Positions 49,522 through 58,854 of a stretch of 64,000 nt of DNA are shown here, piece after piece (within the stretch, counting starts at the first letter, position 1; every line of letters starts with the position of its first letter). Location: positions 4,078,001 to 4,142,000 of the forward strand of contig NZ_CP113097.1 in NCBI RefSeq assembly GCF_026625125.1. The letters run 5' to 3'. The translations under genes were made by a program, and so were the position numbers. The DNA comes from Pseudomonas putida. Its GTDB lineage: Bacteria > Pseudomonadota > Gammaproteobacteria > Pseudomonadales > Pseudomonadaceae. Under the pieces are notes generated by a model, which made no database searches, had not been told where the DNA came from, and saw nothing but the letters and a program-made list of their open reading frames with translations.

Positions 49522-50436
49522 TCAGGTGGCAGGCTTCACCGCCCGCCACAACTTGCTCGCCAGCGCCACGACAGCGAGCACAACGGCACCCGCCACAATC
49601 CCCACACCACCATTGAGCAACGCGCCAGTAAGCGCCCCGCCCCGCCCTTCGCTGAAGGCCTCGATGGCATGATGCAATGGCGCAACACCGTGTACCAGAA
49701 TCCCGCCACCGACCAGGAACATTGCCGCCGTCCCGATCACCGACAGGCTCTTCATCATGTAGGGCGCCGCCCGCAGAATGCCATTGCCCACCACCTGGGC
49801 CGTTTTCGAGGCCTTTTGAGTCATCCACAAGCCCAGGTCATCGAGCTTGACGATACCGCCCACCAACCCATAGACACCCACGGTCATGACGATCGCAATA
49901 CCCGACAGCACGATGATCTGCTGAGTCAACGGCGCATCGGCCACGGTGCCCAAGGTGATGGCGATGATTTCTGCCGAGAGAATGAAGTCGGTGCGCACCG
50001 CCCCTTTGATCTTGCTCTTCTCGAACGCCACCAGGTCGACATTGGTATCGGCAACGGCCTCGCTACGCGCACTGTGCTCGGCAGCATCCTCTTCCTTGCT
50101 GTGCAAGAACTTGTGCGCCAGCTTTTCGAAGCCTTCGAAACAGAGGTATGCGCCGCCGATCATCAGCAGCGGAGTCACCGCCCATGGAATGAACGCGCTG
50201 ATCAGCAGCGCCGCCGGCACCAGGATCGCCTTATTGACGAACGAGCCTTTGGCCACCGCCCACACCACCGGGATCTCGCGCTCGGCGCGCACACCCGTGA
50301 CCTGCTGCGCGTTGAGTGCCAGGTCGTCGCCCAGCACACCTGCGGTTTTCTTCGCCGCGACCTTGGTCATCAGCGAGACGTCGTCGAGTACCGTGGCAAT
50401 GTCGTCGATCAGTACCAGTAAACTGCTTCCTGCCAT
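49522..50436 (-). CDS. DUF808 (YedI-like) inner-membrane protein
   Basis: The 304-residue protein has the DUF808 signature [36 protein letters not shown] at the N-terminus and about six membrane helices. Function is unknown for the family. It is divergent from the RutR-like regulator and shares a 132-base promoter region with it, in which neither operator motif was seen. Confidence 0.88.
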   Translation of the reverse strand: MAGSSLLVLIDDIATVLDDVSLMTKVAAKKTAGVLGDDLALNAQQVTGVRAEREIPVVWAVAKGSFVNKAILVPAALLISAFIPWAVTPLLMIGGAYLCFEGFEKLAHKFLHSKEEDAAEHSARSEAVADTNVDLVAFEKSKIKGAVRTDFILSAEIIAITLGTVADAPLTQQIIVLSGIAIVMTVGVYGLVGGIVKLDDLGLWMTQKASKTAQVVGNGILRAAPYMMKSLSVIGTAAMFLVGGGILVHGVAPLHHAIEAFSEGRGGALTGALLNGGVGIVAGAVVLAVVALASKLWRAVKPAT

Positions 50437-50568
50437 GTCTGCCTGTTTCCCGTGAAATGAATGGGCCGCAGTCTAGCCCAAAGTCGCTGCCTTGAGCCCC
50501 CATCGAGCCCGGTGCTACCATGCTCGATCCCTCTTAGAGGTGGCCAGACACGAGGAAGATCCCTGACC

Positions 50569-51180
50569 ATGAGCACCATTCGCGAGCGCAACAAGGAACT
50601 GATCCTGCGCGCGGCCAGCGAGGAATTCGCCGACAAGGGCTTCGCTGCCACCAAGACCAGCGATATCGCGGCCAAGGCCGGCCTGCCCAAGCCGAACGTG
50701 TATTACTACTTCAAGTCCAAGGACAACCTCTACCGCGAGGTCCTGGAGAGCATCATCGCGCCGATCATGCAGGCCTCCACGCCGTTCAATGCCGACGGCG
50801 ACCCCAAAGAAGTGCTCAGTGCCTACATCCGCTCGAAGATTCGCATTTCGCGCGACCTGCCCCATGCTTCGAAGGTGTTCGCCAGCGAGATCATGCACGG
50901 TGCACCGCACCTCTCGCCCAACCAGGTGGAACAGCTCAACGAGCAGGCCCGCCACAACATCGAGTGCATCGAGCGCTGGATCGAGCGCGGGCAGATTGCC
51001 AAGGTCGACGCGCACCACCTGATGTTCAGCATCTGGGCAGCGACTCAGACCTATGCCGATTTCGATTGGCAGATTTCAGTGATCACCGGCAAGGCCAAGT
51101 TGGCTGACAGTGATTACGAAGCAGCAGCCGAGACCATCATCCGGCTGGTGCTCAAAGGCTGCGAGCCCGAGGCAGCCTGA
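50569..51180 (+). CDS. TetR-family regulator, RutR-like
   Basis: The 203-residue protein has an N-terminal TetR HTH (ILRAASEEFADKGFAATKTSDIAAKAGLPKP then NVYYYFKSKDNLY) and a C-terminal domain resembling E. coli RutR: SRDLPHASKVFASEIMHGAPHL matches the RutR region SRDYPQASRLFCMEMLAGAP, and DAHHLMFSIWAATQTYADF matches its DPQHLIFMIWASTQHYADF. RutR senses uracil/thymine and controls pyrimidine and some purine genes. The likely sites are the YTGACC-N5-GTCAR boxes. The ligand here is not known. Confidence 0.85.
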   Translation: MSTIRERNKELILRAASEEFADKGFAATKTSDIAAKAGLPKPNVYYYFKSKDNLYREVLESIIAPIMQASTPFNADGDPKEVLSAYIRSKIRISRDLPHASKVFASEIMHGAPHLSPNQVEQLNEQARHNIECIERWIERGQIAKVDAHHLMFSIWAATQTYADFDWQISVITGKAKLADSDYEAAAETIIRLVLKGCEPEAA

Positions 51181-51189
51181 TAGGGCGCA

Positions 51190-51345
51190 AGGGGCTGCTC
51201 TGCAGCCCTATCGCCGGCAAGCCGGCTCCCACATGGATTGCGCCGGCTTTAAGAAATTGGGCAAGACGGTTGCTGCCACAGATACACCACAGTTAACAGA
51301 TCGTGGAGTACCTGTGGGAGCCGGCTTGCCGGCGATGAGGCCGGT
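51190..51345. repeat. REP pair after the RutR-like gene
   Basis: TATCGCCGGCAAGCCGGCTC at about 51210 and GAGCCGGCTTGCCGGCGATG at about 51318 face each other, with a GGGCTGC-TCT-GCAGCCC hairpin at 51192-51208. They fill the 180-base gap to the convergent glcG-like gene. Confidence 0.75.
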
Positions 51346-51360
51346 ACAGCCAACAGAAAT

Positions 51361-51801
51361 TCAGGCCGCTACCCCGGCATCCGCCGTCAACCCCACCTCT
51401 TCGATCGCACTGATCGCACACTGCTCGTCGATATCCGACGTATCGCCGCTGATCCCTACCGCACCCAGCACCTTGCCATCCTGATCACGGATCAGCACGC
51501 CACCTGGCGCCGGCACCACCGGCCGCTCACCCACACCATTCAACGCGGCAAAAAACGCCGGCCGCTGCTGCGCATCCAGCGCCAGCAAGCGCGAACCCTT
51601 GCCCAAGGCAATCGCACCCCAGGCCTTGCCCGTGGCCACCCCAGGGCGAATCAGGCTGGCGCCATCTTCGCGCTGCAGCGCCAGCACATGCCCACCGGCA
51701 TCCAGCACCACCACCGTCAACGGCGCAGCATTGATCTTGCGGCCCGCCGCCAGCGCCGCGTTCACCAGGCTGACAGCGACTTTCAGGTTCAAAGCGTTCA
51801 T
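51361..51801 (-). CDS. glcG: GlcG/HbpS-family protein (DUF336)
   Basis: The 146-residue protein starts MNALNLKVAVSLVNAALAAG with the family stretches LTVVVLDAGGHVLALQREDGAS and PGGVLIRDQDGKVLGAVGISG. GlcG-type proteins recur with glycolate/glyoxylate genes and related HbpS proteins bind heme; the biochemical role is unsettled. The start at 51801 has GAGGA upstream. It is divergent from gcl, and each gene has its own TTGTATACAA box. Confidence 0.88.
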   Translation of the reverse strand: MNALNLKVAVSLVNAALAAGRKINAAPLTVVVLDAGGHVLALQREDGASLIRPGVATGKAWGAIALGKGSRLLALDAQQRPAFFAALNGVGERPVVPAPGGVLIRDQDGKVLGAVGISGDTSDIDEQCAISAIEEVGLTADAGVAA

Positions 51802-51883
51802 GGAAAGGTCCTCTTCTTGTTGTGAGAAGCCCGTAGGGCAGTTGAAAAACGATCCATCAAATAGAACACAAGTAAGATTGTTT

Positions 51884-51893
51884 TTGTATACAA
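51884..51893. promoter_or_regulatory. TTGTATACAA operator (glcG side)
   Basis: A perfect palindrome TTGTATACAA 83 bases upstream of the glcG-like start, in the 257-base glcG-gcl divergent region. Confidence 0.62.
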
Positions 51894-52023
51894 TAAATTG
51901 AAACGATCGTATGCGGTGACGCAAATCGCCGTTTTCATGGGCGCTCGGACGAAAGCAACCTCCCCCGATGAAAACCCATTGACCTAAACCGCCAGCCGTG
52001 AATACACTCTGGCACAAAGCAAG

Positions 52024-52033
52024 TTGTATACAA
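52024..52033. promoter_or_regulatory. TTGTATACAA operator (gcl side)
   Basis: A perfect palindrome TTGTATACAA 25 bases before the gcl ATG; its TACAAT (52029-52034) may be the -10 element, so a bound repressor would block the promoter. Confidence 0.62.
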
Positions 52034-52058
52034 TTACAAAATCGATGAGGCACAACCC

Positions 52059-53834
52059 ATGAGCAAAATGAGAGCAATCGATGCAGCCGTTCTGGTCATG
52101 CGCCGTGAAGGTGTAGATACCGCGTTCGGCATCCCAGGGGCTGCCATCAACCCGTTGTACTCGGCCCTGAAAAAAGTCGGTGGCATCGATCACGTCCTCG
52201 CTCGTCACGTTGAAGGCGCCTCGCACATGGCCGAGGGCTACACCCGCGCCAACCCAGGCAACATCGGCGTGTGCATCGGCACCTCGGGCCCCGCCGGCAC
52301 CGACATGGTCACCGGCCTGTACAGCGCGTCGGCCGACTCCATCCCGATTCTGTGCATCACCGGCCAGGCGCCACGTGCCCGCCTGCACAAGGAAGACTTC
52401 CAGGCAGTCGACATCACCAGCATCGTCAAGCCCGTCACCAAGTGGGCGACCACTGTGCTGGAGCCAGGCCAAGTGCCTTATGCCTTCCAGAAAGCCTTCT
52501 ACGAAATGCGCACTGGCCGCCCAGGCCCGGTGCTGATCGATTTGCCGTTCGACGTGCAGATGGCCGAAATCGAATTCGACATCGACGCCTACGAACCGCT
52601 GGCCGTCAACAAGCCGTGCGCCACCCGCGTGCAGGCTGAAAAAGCCCTGGCCCTGCTCAACGACGCCGAGCGCCCACTGCTGGTGGCCGGTGGCGGCATC
52701 ATCAACGCCGACGCCAGCGACAAGCTGGTAGAGTTCGCCGAACTGACCGGCGTGCCCGTGATCCCTACCCTGATGGGCTGGGGCACCATCCCGGACGACC
52801 ACGCCCAGATGGTTGGCATGGTCGGCCTGCAGACCTCGCACCGCTACGGTAACGCCACCCTGCTCAAGTCCGACCTGGTGTTCGGCATCGGCAACCGTTG
52901 GGCCAACCGCCATACCGGTACCGTTGACGTCTATACCGAAGGCCGCAAGTTCGTCCACGTCGACATCGAGCCCACCCAGATCGGCCGCGTGTTCACCCCG
53001 GACCTGGGTATCGTCTCCGACGCAGGCCTGGCGCTGGACGTGTTCATCGAAGTAGCCCGCGAGTGGAAAGCCGCCGGTAAGCTGCAGTGCCGCAGGGCCT
53101 GGCTGGAAGACTGCCAGCAGCGTAAGGCGAGCCTGCAGCGCAAGACCCACTTCGACAACGTGCCGGTCAAGCCGCAGCGCGTTTACGAAGAGATGAACCA
53201 AGTGTTCGGCAAGGACACCTGCTACGTCAGCACCATTGGCCTGTCGCAGATTGCCGGCGCGCAGTTCCTGCACGTGTACAAGCCACGCCACTGGATCAAC
53301 TGTGGCCAGGCCGGCCCGCTCGGCTGGACCATCCCGGCGGCACTGGGCGTGGTCAAAGCCGACCCGAAACGCAAGGTCGTGGCACTGTCGGGCGACTATG
53401 ACTTCCAGTTCATGATCGAAGAGCTGGCCGTGGGCGCGCAGTTCAACCTGCCGTACGTACACGTGCTGGTGAACAACGCTTACCTGGGCCTGATCCGTCA
53501 GGCGCAGCGTGGCTTCGACATGGATTACTGTGTACAACTGGCGTTCGAGAACATCAACTCCACCGACGCCGCCACCTATGGTGTCGATCACGTCGCCGTG
53601 GTCGAAGGCTTGGGTTGCAAGGCCATCCGGGTATTCGAACCAGGTGAAATCGCCCCGGCCCTGCTCAAGGCTCAGAAGATGGCCGAAGAGTTCCGGGTAC
53701 CGGTCGTGGTGGAAGTGATCCTCGAGCGCGTGACCAACATTTCCATGGGCACCGAGATCAACGCGGTCAACGAGTTCGAAGACCTGGCCCTGGTCGGCAA
53801 CGACGCGCCAACCGCCATCTCGATGCTGGACTGA
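52059..53834 (+). CDS. gcl: glyoxylate carboligase (tartronate-semialdehyde synthase)
   Basis: The 591-residue ThDP enzyme joins two glyoxylate molecules to tartronate semialdehyde plus CO2. The N-terminal ThDP domain reads [20 protein letters not shown], with a Val in place of the catalytic Glu seen in other ThDP enzymes characteristic of Gcl ([18 protein letters not shown] region). The C-terminal ThDP/Mg motif is [16 protein letters not shown] to NNAYLGLI. It heads gcl-hyi-glxR-ttuD-pykF. Confidence 0.95.
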   Translation: MSKMRAIDAAVLVMRREGVDTAFGIPGAAINPLYSALKKVGGIDHVLARHVEGASHMAEGYTRANPGNIGVCIGTSGPAGTDMVTGLYSASADSIPILCITGQAPRARLHKEDFQAVDITSIVKPVTKWATTVLEPGQVPYAFQKAFYEMRTGRPGPVLIDLPFDVQMAEIEFDIDAYEPLAVNKPCATRVQAEKALALLNDAERPLLVAGGGIINADASDKLVEFAELTGVPVIPTLMGWGTIPDDHAQMVGMVGLQTSHRYGNATLLKSDLVFGIGNRWANRHTGTVDVYTEGRKFVHVDIEPTQIGRVFTPDLGIVSDAGLALDVFIEVAREWKAAGKLQCRRAWLEDCQQRKASLQRKTHFDNVPVKPQRVYEEMNQVFGKDTCYVSTIGLSQIAGAQFLHVYKPRHWINCGQAGPLGWTIPAALGVVKADPKRKVVALSGDYDFQFMIEELAVGAQFNLPYVHVLVNNAYLGLIRQAQRGFDMDYCVQLAFENINSTDAATYGVDHVAVVEGLGCKAIRVFEPGEIAPALLKAQKMAEEFRVPVVVEVILERVTNISMGTEINAVNEFEDLALVGNDAPTAISMLD

Positions 53835-53842
53835 TCGCCTGA

Positions 53843-53880
53843 CGCCCCCGCGCTGCGCCCTGACCGAGGGCGCCGGGGGC
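53843..53880 (+). other. intercistronic hairpin, gcl-hyi
   Basis: GCGCCCT-GACCG-AGGGCGC (53855-53873) nested within CCCCCG and CGGGGG arms, with no T run. It may limit decay or attenuate downstream expression. Confidence 0.5.
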
Positions 53881-53902
53881 CTTCATCGCAAGGAGACACA
53901 TC

Positions 53903-54685
53903 ATGCCTCGCTTCGCTGCCAACCTGTCCATGCTGTTCACCGAACAGGACTTCCTGGCCCGCTTCAAGGCTGCCGCCGATGCTGGTTTCAGCGGCGTCGA
54001 ATACCTCTTTCCCTACGACTTCAGCGCTGCCGACATCAAGCAGCAACTCGACGCCCACGGCCTGACCCAGGTGCTGTTCAACCTGCCGGCCGGTGATTGG
54101 GGCAAAGGTGAGCGCGGAATCGCCTGCCACCCCGACCGCGTGGAAGAATTCCGCGCGGGTGTCGACAAGGCCATCGAATACGCCAAGGTCCTGGGCAACA
54201 CCCAGGTCAACTGCCTGGCCGGCATTCGCCCGCAAGGCCTGCAGTGCGCCGACGTACGCAAGACATTCGTCGACAACCTGAAATTCGCCGCCGACAAGCT
54301 CAAAGCCGCTGGCATTCGCCTGGTCATGGAAATGATCAACACCCGCGACATCCCGGGCTTCTACCTGAACACCACCCAGCAGGCCCTGGAAATCCAGGCC
54401 GAAGTGGGCAGCGACAACCTGTTCCTGCAGTACGACATCTACCACATGCAGATCATGGAAGGTGACCTGGCTCGCACCATGCAAGCGAACCTGAACCTGA
54501 TCAACCACATCCAGCTGGCCGACAACCCGGGCCGCAACGAGCCGGGCACCGGCGAGATCAACTATCGCTTCCTGTTCGAGCACCTGGACCGCATCGGTTA
54601 CCAAGGCTGGGTAGGCGCGGAGTACAAGCCGCTGACCACCACCGAAGCGGGCCTGGGCTGGCTGAAAACCCATAACGCACTCTAA
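53903..54685 (+). CDS. hyi: hydroxypyruvate isomerase
   Basis: The 260-residue TIM-barrel enzyme interconverts hydroxypyruvate and tartronate semialdehyde. Family elements are PRFAANLSMLFTEQDFL, FNLPAGDWGKGERGIACHP, VMEMINTRDIPGFYL with the catalytic Glu, and HIQLADNPGRNEPGTGEINY. Length matches E. coli Hyi (258). Preceded by AAGGAG. Confidence 0.94.
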   Translation: MPRFAANLSMLFTEQDFLARFKAAADAGFSGVEYLFPYDFSAADIKQQLDAHGLTQVLFNLPAGDWGKGERGIACHPDRVEEFRAGVDKAIEYAKVLGNTQVNCLAGIRPQGLQCADVRKTFVDNLKFAADKLKAAGIRLVMEMINTRDIPGFYLNTTQQALEIQAEVGSDNLFLQYDIYHMQIMEGDLARTMQANLNLINHIQLADNPGRNEPGTGEINYRFLFEHLDRIGYQGWVGAEYKPLTTTEAGLGWLKTHNAL

Positions 54686-54689
54686 GAAC

Positions 54690-54708
54690 GCCCGCAGAAC
54701 CTGCGGGC
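54690..54708 (+). other. intercistronic hairpin, hyi-glxR
   Basis: GCCCGCAG-AAC-CTGCGGGC right after the hyi stop; a second weaker stem (GGGGC...GCCCCTTT) lies around 54750-54770. These occupy the 154-base gap to glxR. Confidence 0.5.
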
Positions 54709-54839
54709 TGCAGATCAGCCCTGGCAGGTTCCTGCGCCACTGAGACCGAGGGGCCGCTGCGCGCCCCTTTCGCGACACCCGGCCACTCCTGGCGGGCCCG
54801 GGTCGCCTGCTCACATAACAATGAAAGAGGTAATTTCTC

Positions 54840-55733
54840 ATGGCTAAAATCGGATTCCTCGGCACCGGCATCATGGGCAAGCCCATGGCTCAGAACCTGC
54901 AAAAAGCAGGTCACAGCATTTTCGTTTCCACCCACCACGAGGCCGCACCGGCTGACCTGATCGCCGCTGGCGCCGTGGCGCTGGCCAACCCGAAAGAGGT
55001 TGCCCAGGAAGCCGAGTTCATCATCGTCATGGTGCCGGATACCCCGCAGGTCGAAAGTGTCCTGTTCGACCAGAACGGCGTCGCCGAAGGCGTGGGCCCG
55101 AACAAAGTCGTGATCGACATGAGCTCGATCTCGCCGACCGCCACCAAGGCCTTTGCCGAGAAGATCAAGGCCACCGGTGCCGCCTATCTGGACGCCCCGG
55201 TGTCCGGTGGTGAGGTCGGTGCCAAGGCCGCGACCCTGAGCATCATGGTCGGTGGCTGCCCGAAAGCCTTCGAGCGCGCCCTGCCGCTGTTCGAGGCCAT
55301 GGGCAAGAACATCACCCGCGTCGGCGGCAATGGCGACGGCCAGACGGCCAAGGTCGCCAACCAGATCATCGTCGCCCTGAACATCCAGGCCGTCAGTGAA
55401 GCCCTGCTGTTCGCCGCCAAGAACGGCGCGGACCCTGCCAAGGTACGTGAAGCACTGATGGGCGGTTTCGCCTCGTCGAAAATCCTCGAAGTGCACGCCG
55501 AGCGCATGATCAAAGGCACCTTCGACCCAGGCTTCCGCATCAACCTGCACCAGAAGGACCTGAACCTGGCCCTGCAAGGCGCCAAGGAACTGGGCATCAA
55601 CCTGCCCAACACCTCCAATGCCCAGCAAGTGTTCAGCACCTGCGTGGCACTGGGCGGCGGCAACTGGGACCACTCGGCGCTGATCAAAGGCCTGGAACAC
55701 ATGGCCAACTTCTCGATCCGCGGCGAGAAATAA
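54840..55733 (+). CDS. glxR: tartronate semialdehyde reductase
   Basis: The 297-residue 3-hydroxyisobutyrate dehydrogenase-family enzyme reduces tartronate semialdehyde to D-glycerate with NAD(P)H. The N-terminal dinucleotide fold is IGFLGTGIMGKPMAQNL; the substrate loop DAPVSGGEVGA and the catalytic Lys in NQIIVALNIQAVSEAL region (GQTAKVANQ) are present. E. coli GlxR is about 292 residues. Confidence 0.95.
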   Translation: MAKIGFLGTGIMGKPMAQNLQKAGHSIFVSTHHEAAPADLIAAGAVALANPKEVAQEAEFIIVMVPDTPQVESVLFDQNGVAEGVGPNKVVIDMSSISPTATKAFAEKIKATGAAYLDAPVSGGEVGAKAATLSIMVGGCPKAFERALPLFEAMGKNITRVGGNGDGQTAKVANQIIVALNIQAVSEALLFAAKNGADPAKVREALMGGFASSKILEVHAERMIKGTFDPGFRINLHQKDLNLALQGAKELGINLPNTSNAQQVFSTCVALGGGNWDHSALIKGLEHMANFSIRGEK

Positions 55734-55735
55734 GC

Positions 55736-55812
55736 TTCAAGCTGTAAGCCTCGAGCGGCAAGCAAAAGCAGGTCTGCTTTTACTTGTGGCTTGTAGCTTG
55801 AAGCTTGCAGCT
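55736..55812. repeat. CAAGC/GCTTG hairpin element
   Basis: CTTCAAGCTGTAAGCCTCGAG and GGCAAGCAAAAGCAG face CTGCTTTTACTTGTGGCTTG and TAGCTTGAAGCTTGCAGC. The core AGGTCTGCTTTTACTTG matches 16870-16890. It lies between glxR and ttuD. Confidence 0.7.
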
Positions 55813-55899
55813 CTGGGGACCGCCCCTGGTTCGGCCTGCACGGAGGCAGTTCCAGGGGCGTTTTCGATTCTGCAGAACAACAATAATTGGGAGCCTGCC

Positions 55900-57174
55900 A
55901 TGTCGGTCGATCCGCAAAAACTTCTCCGCGACCTGTTCGACACAGCCATCGCTGCCGCCCACCCCCGTCAAGTCCTCGAACCCTACCTGCCCGCCGACCG
56001 TAGCGGCCGGGTCATCGTCATCGGCGCCGGCAAAGCCGCTGCAGCCATGGCCGAAGTGGTCGAGAAGAGCTGGCAGGGCGAAGTGTCCGGGCTGGTTGTC
56101 ACACGTTACGGCCACGGCGCCAACTGCCAGAAGATCGAAGTGGTCGAAGCCGCCCACCCGGTCCCCGACGCCGCTGGCCTGGCTGTGGCCAAACGCGTGC
56201 TGGAGCTGGTCAGCAACCTGAACGAAGACGACCGTGTCATCTTCCTGCTCTCCGGCGGTGGTTCTGCCCTGCTGGCGCTGCCAGCCGAAGGCCTGACCCT
56301 GGCCGACAAGCAACACATCAACAAGGCGCTGCTCAAATCCGGCGCCACCATCGGCGAGATGAACTGCGTGCGCAAGCATCTCTCGGCGATCAAGGGCGGC
56401 CGCCTGGCCAAGGCTTGCTGGCCCGCCACGGTCTACACCTATGCAATCTCCGATGTCCCTGGCGACCTGGCCACGGTCATCGCTTCCGGCCCTACCGTGG
56501 CCGACCCAAGCACCTCGGCCGATGCCCTGGCGATCCTCAAGCGCTACAACATCGAAGCGCCCAAAGCGGTCATCGACTGGCTCAACGACCCGGCCTCGGA
56601 AACCGTCAAGGCCGATGACCCGGCCCTGGCCCGCAGCCACTTCCAGCTGATCGCCAAACCCCAGCAATCGCTTGAAGCCGCTGCAGTCCAGGCCCGCCAG
56701 GCCGGCTTCAGCCCGCTGATCCTCGGCGACCTGGAAGGCGAGTCACGCGAAGTGGCCAAGGTGCACGCAGGTATAACCCGGCAGATCGTCCAGCACGGGC
56801 AGCCGCTGAAGGCGCCCTGCGTGATCCTTTCTGGCGGAGAAACCACTGTCACCGTACGCGGTAATGGCCGTGGCGGGCGCAATGCCGAGTTCCTGCTCAG
56901 CCTCACCGAAAGCCTCAAGGGCCTGCCGGGCGTGTATGCACTGGCCGGTGACACCGACGGCATCGACGGCTCGGAAGAAAACGCCGGCGCCTTCATGACG
57001 CCAGACAGCTTCGCCCGCGCCGAGGCACTGGGCCTGTCGGCCAGCGACGAGCTGGACAACAACAACGGCTACGGCTATTTCGCGGCACTCGATGCGCTGA
57101 TCGTCACAGAGCCTACCCGCACCAACGTCAACGACTTCCGCGCCATCCTGATCCTTGAGACTGCACAATCATGA
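55900..57174 (+). CDS. ttuD: TtuD/GK2-family glycerate 2-kinase (annotated hydroxypyruvate reductase)
   Basis: The 424-residue MOFRL-family protein has an N-terminal GK2 domain (VIVIGAGKAAAAMAEVVE, VIFLLSGGGSALLALPAEGL, MNCVRKHLSAIKGGRLAKA) and a C-terminal MOFRL domain (GETTVTVRGNGRGGRNAEFLL, ALAGDTDGIDGSEENAGAF). Homologues were called hydroxypyruvate reductase (TtuD) but the family contains true glycerate 2-kinases. Between glxR and pykF, a kinase giving 2-phosphoglycerate is the better fit. The stop overlaps pykF as ATGA. Confidence 0.9.
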   Translation: MSVDPQKLLRDLFDTAIAAAHPRQVLEPYLPADRSGRVIVIGAGKAAAAMAEVVEKSWQGEVSGLVVTRYGHGANCQKIEVVEAAHPVPDAAGLAVAKRVLELVSNLNEDDRVIFLLSGGGSALLALPAEGLTLADKQHINKALLKSGATIGEMNCVRKHLSAIKGGRLAKACWPATVYTYAISDVPGDLATVIASGPTVADPSTSADALAILKRYNIEAPKAVIDWLNDPASETVKADDPALARSHFQLIAKPQQSLEAAAVQARQAGFSPLILGDLEGESREVAKVHAGITRQIVQHGQPLKAPCVILSGGETTVTVRGNGRGGRNAEFLLSLTESLKGLPGVYALAGDTDGIDGSEENAGAFMTPDSFARAEALGLSASDELDNNNGYGYFAALDALIVTEPTRTNVNDFRAILILETAQS

Positions 57175-58586
57175 CGCCTGATAAGAAAGTCAAAATCCTC
57201 GCCACCCTGGGCCCTGCGATCAGCGGCATCGACGACATCCGCCAGCTGGTGGAAGCCGGGGTGAACATCTTCCGCCTCAACTTCAGCCACGGCGAACACG
57301 CCGACCACGCCCTGCGTTACCAGTGGATCCGTGAAGTCGAGCAGCAACTGAACTACCCGCTGGGTATCCTCATGGACCTGCAGGGGCCGAAGCTGCGCGT
57401 GGGCCGCTTCGCCGAGGGCAAGGTGCAATTGCAACGCGGCCAGGCCCTGCGCCTGGACCTGGACAAGACCCCCGGCGACAGCCGCCGGGTCAACCTGCCA
57501 CACCCTGAAATCATCGCAGCCCTTGAGCCCGGCATGGACCTGTTGCTGGACGACGGCAAGCTGCGCCTGCGCGTCACCGCCAAGCACGACGACGCCATCG
57601 ACACTGAAGTGCTCAACGGTGGCGAGCTGTCCGACCGCAAGGGCGTCAACGTACCGCAAGCAGTACTCGACCTCTCCCCGCTGACTGAAAAGGACCGCCG
57701 CGACCTGGCCTTTGGCCTGGAACTGGGCGTGGACTGGGTGGCCCTGTCGTTCGTGCAGCGCCCTGAGGACATCGTCGAAGCACGCCAGCTGATCGGCGAT
57801 CGCGCCTACTTGATGGCCAAGATCGAGAAGCCATCGGCAGTCGAACAGCTGCAAGCCATCGCCGAACTGGCAGACGCGATCATGGTGGCCCGCGGTGACC
57901 TAGGCGTGGAAGTGCCGGCCGAGAGCGTGCCGCAAATCCAGAAACGCATCATCGGCACCTGCCGTCAGCTGGGTAAACCGGTGGTGGTGGCCACGCAGAT
58001 GCTCGAATCCATGCGTTTCTCGCCGGCCCCGACCCGCGCCGAAGTCACTGATGTGGCCAATGCCGTGGCCGAGGGCGCCGATGCGGTGATGCTGTCGGCT
58101 GAGACCGCCTCGGGTGATTACCCACTGGAAGCGGTGCAGATGATGAGCAAGATCATCCGCCAGGTGGAGAACGGCCCGGACTACCAGGCCCAGCTCGAAG
58201 TTGGCCGGCCCAAGGCTGAAGCGACGGTGTCGGACGCCATCAGCTGCGCGATCCGCCGCATCAGCGGCATCCTGCCGGTGGCGGTGCTGGTCAACTACAG
58301 CGAGTCGGGCGCCTCGACCCTGCGCGCCGCACGCGAGCGGCCACGGGCGCCGATCCTCAACCTGACGCCGAACCTGGTCACTGCCCGCCGCCTGAGCGTG
58401 ACCTGGGGCGTGCACTCGGTGGTCAATGACCGTTTGCGCCAGGTGGATGAAGTGGTCACCACCGCACTGGAAATCGCCCAGGCGCAAGGTATGGCAAGCC
58501 GTGGTGACACCTTGCTGATCACTGCCGGTGTGCCGTTCGGCAAGCCGGGCTCGACCAACAGCCTGCGGATCGAGACCTTGATCTGA
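57171..58586 (+). CDS. pykF: pyruvate kinase
   Basis: The 471-residue enzyme converts phosphoenolpyruvate and ADP to pyruvate and ATP. Signature regions are VKILATLGPAISGIDDI, IFRLNFSHGEHADH, MVARGDLGVEVPAESVP and VATQMLESMRFSPAPTRAEV. It is complete and translationally coupled to ttuD, so it seems dedicated to the glyoxylate route; enolase is not in the window. Confidence 0.95.
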   Translation: MTPDKKVKILATLGPAISGIDDIRQLVEAGVNIFRLNFSHGEHADHALRYQWIREVEQQLNYPLGILMDLQGPKLRVGRFAEGKVQLQRGQALRLDLDKTPGDSRRVNLPHPEIIAALEPGMDLLLDDGKLRLRVTAKHDDAIDTEVLNGGELSDRKGVNVPQAVLDLSPLTEKDRRDLAFGLELGVDWVALSFVQRPEDIVEARQLIGDRAYLMAKIEKPSAVEQLQAIAELADAIMVARGDLGVEVPAESVPQIQKRIIGTCRQLGKPVVVATQMLESMRFSPAPTRAEVTDVANAVAEGADAVMLSAETASGDYPLEAVQMMSKIIRQVENGPDYQAQLEVGRPKAEATVSDAISCAIRRISGILPVAVLVNYSESGASTLRAARERPRAPILNLTPNLVTARRLSVTWGVHSVVNDRLRQVDEVVTTALEIAQAQGMASRGDTLLITAGVPFGKPGSTNSLRIETLI

Positions 58587-58617
58587 GGGTGTCGGGGGCG
58601 CTTTGCGCCAGTTTCGC

Positions 58618-58740
58618 TAGCAGGGCTGCTACGCAGCCCATCGCTGGCAAGCCAGCCACCAGGTACGCGCAGGCCTCAAGAACTGCGCGGCCCTGGTGGA
58701 AGCTGGCTTGCCGGCGGCGGGCCGTGAAGCGGCTGCAAAG
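58618..58740. repeat. REP-like pair after pykF
   Basis: GGGCTGCTACGCAGCCCATCGCTGGCAAGCCAG (split at 58623-58655) and GAAGCTGGCTTGCCGGCGGCGGGCC near 58698-58725 in opposite orientation. They occupy most of the 268-base gap to the urea transporter. Confidence 0.6.
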
Positions 58741-58854
58741 CGCTTGACTGAGTGGCTTCAAGCAACGCCCTCCCCTGGCACTGCAACGACAGACACGCGG
58801 AAAACCGAGGCCCAAAGAGGCCCACCGCTCTTCCATCAACCTTGCCGACTGCCC

